Positions 63,229 to 64,000 of a stretch of 64,000 bases of DNA are shown in pieces. Under the pieces are notes generated by a model. The model saw nothing but the letters and a program-made list of their open reading frames with translations, had not been told where the DNA came from and searched no databases. This stretch comes from Roseovarius spongiae (GTDB lineage: Bacteria; Pseudomonadota; Alphaproteobacteria; Rhodobacterales; Rhodobacteraceae): assembly GCF_003651245.1 (NCBI RefSeq), contig NZ_RAPE01000001.1, positions 992,001-1,056,000 on the forward strand. The letters run 5' to 3'. The position numbers and the translations under genes are program-made. Every line of letters begins with the position of its first letter. Positions within the stretch are counted from its first letter, which is position 1.

Positions 63229-64000
63229 TCCGGTTCTCCTTCGGTAAAACCGCCCGGAAGGTTTCCCACAGGTCGAGGAATTCATCCGGGATGACCTCGC
63301 TATGTCCCGTGTCGGGATCGCTCAGCCTCGCGACCAGCCTTTCGATGTCGCGTAACTGCCGCCCGTCACTCGCCAGAGCGCGCACCATGTCCTCGAGGAT
63401 CGGAGCATCGCGTGCGGTGCCGAACATGACTGAGAGATCGCTGCCCTGACCAGCTGCGAAGAGGGCCTTAGCCGCTTCCGAGACGTCGCCCAGGAGAAGA
63501 CGAATGTAGCGAAGAAACGCATCGCGGTTCTCGATCAGGCTTCGCAGGATCTCGGCGGTCCGGGCGTCGGGGAGATCGACCAAGTCTGACCCGAGGGTGA
63601 AATGGTGCTCCAGTCCGCTTTCCGCGTCGCTGAGTCTGACGCCGATCCAGCGCGTCACATCCTTCAGCGGAAGGCGCGCCAACGAGCGTTCACCGGTATT
63701 CAGTTCCGTCACGCCGATACCAAATTCGATCCCGGCAACGATGGGCCAGAGGCGCAGTTCGATCCCGTCGGGGACCGAGAACGGCCTGCGCGCCGAAAGG
63801 TGTAGGAGAATTCGGCCCGCACCGTCTTCTTCGCACCGAAGCACAGGGTTCGACCCTGCCAGTTTACGCCGCACCCGATTGAGGCGAGCCTCGGCGGCAT
63901 CAACCTGCGTGGCATCATCCGGCTCGTACGAAACAAACTCTCGTAGAAAGCGGCCCAGCCTCTCCGGCGACATCTGGTCTTCCATCGTGCCAAGATTCTC
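63221..64000 (-). CDS. Unknown protein upstream of the helicase, probably partial at 5' end
   Basis: The frame is open to the window edge. An ATG at 63985 would give 254 residues, but the ribosome site is weak, so the gene may begin outside. No catalytic motif is visible. It has a beta-rich middle (LLHLSARRPFSVPDGIELRLWPI), then a helical part with the pattern LPDARTAEILRSLIENRDAFLRY and IRLLLGD, and an acidic end. This resembles, from memory, C-terminal regions of PLD-like proteins that accompany such helicases, but that is a weak recollection. It overlaps the helicase start, so the two are coupled. Confidence 0.55.
   Translation of the reverse strand, partial: ENLGTMEDQMSPERLGRFLREFVSYEPDDATQVDAAEARLNRVRRKLAGSNPVLRCEEDGAGRILLHLSARRPFSVPDGIELRLWPIVAGIEFGIGVTELNTGERSLARLPLKDVTRWIGVRLSDAESGLEHHFTLGSDLVDLPDARTAEILRSLIENRDAFLRYIRLLLGDVSEAAKALFAAGQGSDLSVMFGTARDAPILEDMVRALASDGRQLRDIERLVARLSDPDTGHSEVIPDEFLDLWETFRAVLPKENRID

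Noticed and set aside
1..64000. tRNA genes, insertion sequences, prophage structural genes
   Set aside because: None recognised by eye in any intergenic gap; tRNAscan-SE and ISfinder searches would be needed to exclude them formally.

Overview
The window looks like a chromosomal segment of a Rhodobacterales (roseobacter-type) alphaproteobacterium. It is GC-rich, it has the gene order lnt-metK-trmB with a SAM/SAH riboswitch in front of metK (an RNA class known essentially from that order), and it carries alphaproteobacterial housekeeping genes (gatCA, queA, yebC, a bactofilin with an M23 peptidase, a class A RNase P RNA). No family assignment was computed. All identifications come from reading motifs in the translated sequence.

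From 1 to 43 kb the content is ordinary core genome. 1-2.5 kb: end of lnt, riboswitch, metK, trmB. 2.6-4.3 kb: a calcium-binding RTX-repeat protein. 4.3-7 kb (minus): argE, dtd and a drug/metabolite exporter. 7-13.7 kb (minus): a membrane-stress style set made of a small membrane protein, an XpaC-like protein, TelA, a DUF2927 lipoprotein, an SPFH-GYF protein and a zinc-ribbon protein, with terC just upstream. 13.8-18.6 kb: an RluB-type pseudouridine synthase, tadA, an MBL hydrolase, gatC-gatA and a lipoprotein. 18.7-21 kb: an AmpD-like amidase that runs into rnpB, then rpmG and a BI-1/YccA protein. 21-43 kb: metabolic, transport and RNA genes, including tightly overlapping sets (mgtE with 5-FCL; ymdB, eamA and an SLC13 permease), bactofilin/M23, a YhdP/AsmA-like giant, queA, an MFS permease and a DUF924 protein.

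At about 43.0 kb the character changes. Up to the end of the window every gene I can support lies on the minus strand and belongs to anti-phage, toxin or DNA-processing families. Read in transcription order (64 to 43 kb): a partial unknown gene, a large SNF2-like helicase, a HEPN protein, a complete type I Zorya system (zorA, zorB, zorC, zorD, all overlapping), a YhaO/YhaN (SbcD/SbcC-like) nuclease-ATPase pair, an ASCH-domain protein, a HEPN-OST-HTH/LOTUS protein and a DarT-like ADP-ribosyltransferase. Two 121-bp direct repeats lie on the 3' side of the ASCH gene and of the DarT-like gene and hint at modular assembly. No integrase, transposase or tRNA gene is visible at the island edge.

The most interesting parts are the Zorya operon with a ZorB that contains a long coiled coil; the HEPN gene between the helicase and Zorya, which could belong to either; the helicase/unknown pair cut by the window end; an orphan DarT-like toxin without DarG; and the repeat-flanked cassette at 43.9-46.5 kb.
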